This document shows, in pieces, positions 60,816 to 64,000 of a stretch of DNA of 64,000 bases. The stretch spans positions 1 through 64,000 of the forward strand of contig DATBBR010000024.1 of the NCBI GenBank assembly GCA_036270875.1, given 5' to 3'. Position numbers and translations under genes: made by a program. A model generated the notes under the pieces. It made no database searches and was not told the origin of the DNA. It saw only the letters and a list, made by a program, of their open reading frames with translations. The first letter of the stretch is position 1, and each line of letters begins with the position of its first letter. Source of the stretch: Acidimicrobiales bacterium (lineage in GTDB: Bacteria; Actinomycetota; Acidimicrobiia; Acidimicrobiales; AC-9).

Positions 60816-61650
60816 GCATCTCCGGCGACTGGGTGATGTAGAAGACGATGAGCACGACGAGCGAGATGGCGACAATGCCGACCGCTTCGAACACGCTGGT
60901 GTAGTCGAAGAATGTGCCGACCGGGGGGCTGCCCGGCGCGGCGGTGCGGAAGGACACCAGGGCGAACACCACAGCGCCGAGCCAGGCCAGCAGGCGGGTC
61001 TCCCACATTCGCCGGCGCGTGATGACAAGCGCTGTCACCGCGGCAGCACCGAGGGCGAGCGCCCAGTAGATGGCCATCATGGCCAGGACCCACCCTCGTG
61101 TGCCGAGGGTGCGCCGGATCACGAAGTTGACGCTGGCTACGTCGTCCTTCCCGATGTGGCTCTGCGGGGTGATGGAGAACCCGGCGGCATTGGTGGCGAA
61201 GACGCCGGCGATCGCCAGCCTGGGTCGGGTGGTGTTCTGGGCCACGTTGGGATCAGTGCCCTGGAGGGCGAGGAGCTGGATGGTGGCCTTGTAGGTCTCG
61301 AACGGATAGTCGACCACGTCGCCCTGCTGGAACAGGACCGTCGCACCTTGCTCCTGGTTGAGGCGGTTCGGGGCGACGCCGATCGAGGGTATCTGGCCCA
61401 CCGACGTCAGGAGCAGGGCGCCATCGGGCGGCAGGTGCTCGCCGGGGGCAGCCAGGAGCCGCATTCGCATCGAGCCCGAGGCGGCGTCGATCGAGTCCAC
61501 GGTGAGGATCACGTCGACGGCGCCGGACGTCTCCGGCGCGAGAGGTGTCGTCTCGGGCTGGTTGCCGGCGCGCGGGATGGCGAAGAAGACAACGAGGCCG
61601 ACGCCCACGAACACGGCCGCCACGACGAGCAAGACCACCTTGGACCGCAT
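60781..61650 (-). CDS. DUF4436 membrane protein
   Basis: The 289-residue protein starts at ATG 61650, directly behind AAAGGGGGGAG. It has an N-terminal helix (VVLLVVAAVFVGVGLVVFF), an extracytoplasmic domain (about 30-185), and three C-terminal membrane helices (GWVLAMMAIYWALALGAAAVTALVI, LLAWLGAVVFALVSF, SVFEAVGIVAISLVVLIVFYI). This is the DUF4436 layout, of unknown function and common in actinobacteria. Confidence 0.85.
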   Translation of the reverse strand: MRSKVVLLVVAAVFVGVGLVVFFAIPRAGNQPETTPLAPETSGAVDVILTVDSIDAASGSMRMRLLAAPGEHLPPDGALLLTSVGQIPSIGVAPNRLNQEQGATVLFQQGDVVDYPFETYKATIQLLALQGTDPNVAQNTTRPRLAIAGVFATNAAGFSITPQSHIGKDDVASVNFVIRRTLGTRGWVLAMMAIYWALALGAAAVTALVITRRRMWETRLLAWLGAVVFALVSFRTAAPGSPPVGTFFDYTSVFEAVGIVAISLVVLIVFYITQSPEMLNLAPPRNDRR

Positions 61651-61790
61651 CTCCCCCCTTTGTCCATGCGGACCGTACACCCTCGTGACCGCCGGGTGAG
61701 TGCTCATCGTGCGTAGCCTGGAGGCGATCGACCATGGCGGGATGGGATCGCGATCGAGCCGAGCTCAGCGCGATCTTCGGGAGGTTGACC

Positions 61791-62798
61791 GTGCGCAAGG
61801 GCCCGATCCGGGGTTTGGTCATGGCGCTACTGCTCGCGTCGGCGACGGCAGCGGGTTGCTCCGCGGCACGATCGGACGTCCGCAGGTCCGTCTCGAGCAC
61901 AGCTCCGCGGAGCAGCACACCGGCGACGAGCAGACCCGAAGCCACCGCGCCGCCAGTGACCGCAGCGGTCGCCCCGACCGGGGCCGGGACGTTGGTTCTC
62001 CACCTCGTGGATCGCTCTCGTCCCACGGTGAGCCACGGCAAGATCGTGTCGCCGGCCCGAGCGCTGACGACCCAGGTCTGGTACCCCAACGATCTCTCGG
62101 GACCACACCCGCTGGTCGTCTTCGCCCACGGCTTCCAGGTCGGGTTGGATCCGTATCGACGGGCCTGCAACGCATTGGCCGAGCGTGGCTTCGTCGTCGC
62201 CGCCCCGATGTTCCCGCTCACCGACCAGGCCGTGGCGGGCGCGGAGCTGGACGAGGCGGACATCGCCAATCAGCCTGCCGACGTGCGCTTCGTGATCACG
62301 CAAATGCTCGCTGCGACGCAGTCCCCGAACACGCCGCTCAGCGGTCTCGTCGATCCGGCGAGGATCGCTGTCGCCGGCCACTCGGACGGCGCGGAGACCG
62401 CACTCCTTGTCGGCTACGGCTCGAACGATCGAGACCCCCGGGTTGGCGCGGTCGTGGCCGACGCCCCCAACCCGTTGGACGTCCAGCCCCCGACGGCGAA
62501 GGTCCGCGGCTCCGCGCCATTGCTCATCGCGCTAGGGGATCAGGACCGCATCGTTCCAATCCAGAACGGTCTGCGACTCACGGACCAGGTTCGCGTGCCC
62601 GGGTGGCTCCTCGTCTTTCACGGTGCCGACCATCTCTCGCCGATCGCCGGCCCGAGTCCCTGGACGTCGGTGCTCGACCGCGCGACCGCCGACTTTCTCA
62701 GCGGCTTGTTTTCCGGCGCCCCCGATCTCGGTGCGACGCTGCGGGCCGACGTGGCCGGGACTCCCGCCTCGCTGACGTCCCTGACCACCGGTCCGTGA
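61791..62798 (+). CDS. Lipoprotein alpha/beta-hydrolase (dienelactone hydrolase/PAF-acetylhydrolase-like)
   Basis: The 335-residue protein starts at GTG 61791, with GGGAGG 6 nt upstream; a longer reading to 61734 would disrupt the signal peptide. The signal peptide ends in ATAAGC, a lipobox. The hydrolase core has QVWYPNDLSGPHPLVVFAHGFQVG, the nucleophile elbow VAGHSDGAETALLVGYG (Ser), LIALGDQDRIVPIQNG and FHGADHLSPIAG (His). It is probably anchored to the outer face of the membrane and hydrolyses esters or lipids. Confidence 0.88.
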   Translation: MRKGPIRGLVMALLLASATAAGCSAARSDVRRSVSSTAPRSSTPATSRPEATAPPVTAAVAPTGAGTLVLHLVDRSRPTVSHGKIVSPARALTTQVWYPNDLSGPHPLVVFAHGFQVGLDPYRRACNALAERGFVVAAPMFPLTDQAVAGAELDEADIANQPADVRFVITQMLAATQSPNTPLSGLVDPARIAVAGHSDGAETALLVGYGSNDRDPRVGAVVADAPNPLDVQPPTAKVRGSAPLLIALGDQDRIVPIQNGLRLTDQVRVPGWLLVFHGADHLSPIAGPSPWTSVLDRATADFLSGLFSGAPDLGATLRADVAGTPASLTSLTTGP

Positions 62799-62845
62799 GC
62801 GACCCGCCGGCCGTGTCCGGTCGTGCCGGCGCCACCGGCGGGCGA

Positions 62846-63901
62846 TCAGGAGAGACCGGGTGCGCCAGGGCGGGGGAGCAGCTCCATCCAGGTCTTGCCC
62901 GGCTCCAGCGGGATCGCCGCTCCTGACGGGTCCACGAGGTGGACGGTGTCGGTGATCGACGGCCGCTGCCAGGTGCCGGCGATGACCTTGCCGTCGCGGA
63001 GGATCCAGCACGGTCCGGAGCCGGTGGCGATCACGAGGGGATCCTCGTTCCCAGCGGCGTCGAAGATCCCTGTCGGCCCGATGCCGACCGACAGCACCAC
63101 GACATTGACGGTAGAGACGCGGGTGCCGTCGGCCTGCACATCTGGGGCACCGTTCTGGCTTCGGAGGTACGCCCGCGAAGCTGGGTCCCAATCCCAGCCG
63201 GCACTCGACTGCGGTGACATCGGTAGCGTGGCGTGGGCGGCGGGGGGCGCCACCGGGAGGGTCGTGTTGTAGGTGAAAAGCGGCCGGGGGGGCACCGCCG
63301 CCGCGCCGGCCTGGGTCCCCGCCGCGTAGAGCTGGGCCGTGGTGGACGAGGTCGAGTACGGCGCCCGCCGGCCGGGGATCTGCTGGAACGCAGACCCATT
63401 GGCGTCAGCTGCCACGAGAGTCGCCGTGGAATCCGCCTTCACGGGGGCGATCTCGCCGTCTGCGGCCCCGGAGTAGGCGAAGATGCCGCCGCCGAGCTCC
63501 CGAAGGAGCGCGGCATCAACAGGACGGGCGGAGCGGATGGGACCCACCAGGGCCGAGTCCTGCGACTGGTAGGTGGCCATGAGCCGGGTCAGGCCGCCCT
63601 CGACGAGCTCGTCTGTGACCAGATCGGCGCGGTCGAGTCCCCACTGGGGAAGGGCGGGTGGGGAGTTGTCGACCTTGACGGACAGCGCGGGACGGTTGTT
63701 GACGGCGCTGACGAGCAAGCCGGTGAGCGGCGCAATCGGCAGTGGGGGCGGTGGCGCGGTCGTCGGGGGTGGCGCCGTCGTCCTTTGAATCGCCTTGTGC
63801 ACGGTCGTGCTGGCGCAGCTGGCGAGCAACGACAGGGAGACGGCGAGGACGGCAGTTGCGACCATGATCGGCCGCTGTCTGGTGCGGATGAGCTGTCTCA
63901 A
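62846..63901 (-). CDS. DUF3048 (YerB-like) lipoprotein
   Basis: The 351-residue protein starts at TTG 63901 or ATG 63865. The signal peptide ends in the lipobox LLASC, followed by a Thr/Pro-rich linker. The DUF3048 region has NRPALSVKVDNSPPALPQWGLDRADLVTDELVEGGLTRLMATYQSQ and VGPIRSARPVDAALLRELGG, then GDPSR-like strands to the end. The family is extracytoplasmic and uncharacterised. The remaining 99 bp to the window end contain no visible feature other than its upstream region. Confidence 0.9.
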   Translation of the reverse strand: MRQLIRTRQRPIMVATAVLAVSLSLLASCASTTVHKAIQRTTAPPPTTAPPPPLPIAPLTGLLVSAVNNRPALSVKVDNSPPALPQWGLDRADLVTDELVEGGLTRLMATYQSQDSALVGPIRSARPVDAALLRELGGGIFAYSGAADGEIAPVKADSTATLVAADANGSAFQQIPGRRAPYSTSSTTAQLYAAGTQAGAAAVPPRPLFTYNTTLPVAPPAAHATLPMSPQSSAGWDWDPASRAYLRSQNGAPDVQADGTRVSTVNVVVLSVGIGPTGIFDAAGNEDPLVIATGSGPCWILRDGKVIAGTWQRPSITDTVHLVDPSGAAIPLEPGKTWMELLPRPGAPGLS

Positions 63902-64000
63902 CGGCGTGGTCTAGGTGGCGATCTCGAGACAACGAACCGGCGCCAGCCGCTCGTGCTCGGGCGAATCCCCGGAGCGTGCGACACTGTTGTTTGGCTTGGG

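Noticed and set aside
1..64000. tRNA, rRNA, CRISPR arrays, insertion sequences and prophage
   Set aside because: No cloverleaf, repeat-spacer pattern, transposase or phage structural gene was recognised by eye.

Overview
The window is high-GC, densely coding DNA with one- to three-gene operons. It suggests a free-living actinobacterium, probably of the Acidimicrobiia or a similar deep lineage. This is inferred from the gene content: a complete classical menaquinone pathway, an F420-type luciferase-family oxidoreductase, a WS/DGAT acyltransferase, an Rpf-like muralytic protein, a SARP/BTAD regulator, and repeated leaderless promoters of the form TANNNT-N6-start. No rRNA, tRNA, CRISPR array, insertion sequence or prophage was seen.

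Layout. 0-12 kb holds accessory housekeeping genes: a PQQ-type beta-propeller protein; a YCII/ECF sigma pair of ECF42 type; an SDR; a DUF899 protein with a micro-ORF leader and a terminator; a MarR/MFS efflux pair; an SRPBCC protein; a TetR/SDR pair with a readable promoter and operators; and VOC, DUF3303 and DUF4389 proteins. 11.5-19.1 kb holds a 56-residue basic protein behind four 11-bp-phased repeats, an Rpf-like protein, an orphan protein, a second SDR with a micro-ORF leader, a SrpA-like catalase, a SnoaL-like protein, a thioesterase coupled to a hydrolase remnant, and a berberine-bridge-type FAD oxidase. 19.2-23.2 kb holds a large SARP/AAA regulator and a NarL-type regulator whose phospho-acceptor Asp is replaced.

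23.6-32.9 kb is the menaquinone locus. A MerR-family protein with two HTH domains is translationally coupled to menG and menF. It is followed by menD, menH, menA, menB, menE and menC in mixed orientations. A GAGT/ACTC/GAGT element lies just upstream of merR and also between menB and menE. Both copies sit exactly 25 nt from a start codon, which suggests one regulator for most of the pathway.

33-48.4 kb holds an RsbW-like ATPase, a 35-codon small ORF, an aldo/keto reductase, several small proteins (two possibly stress-controlled), an F420/LLM oxidoreductase, WS/DGAT, a methyltransferase, a serine esterase, a lipase-like hydrolase, a cyclic-nucleotide-binding histidine kinase coupled to a response-regulator/thioredoxin-reductase-like fusion, and a second MarR/MFS pair. 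48.4-64 kb holds an acyl-CoA ligase and a type-1 solute-binding protein. It also holds a three-gene operon of an ECF sigma factor, an Ogt protein carrying a C-terminal Ada zinc domain, and a 2OG-Fe(II) oxygenase. The end of the window has a TMEM175-like channel, an ABC exporter, a class A PBP, a zinc-ribbon/histidine-phosphatase pair, DUF4436 and DUF3048 proteins and a lipoprotein hydrolase.

The two strongest candidates for undescribed biology are the sigma-Ogt/Ada-oxygenase operon, read here as a possible alkylation-damage response module, and the double-HTH MerR circuit over the menaquinone genes. All functions are from sequence reading alone; no database search was run.
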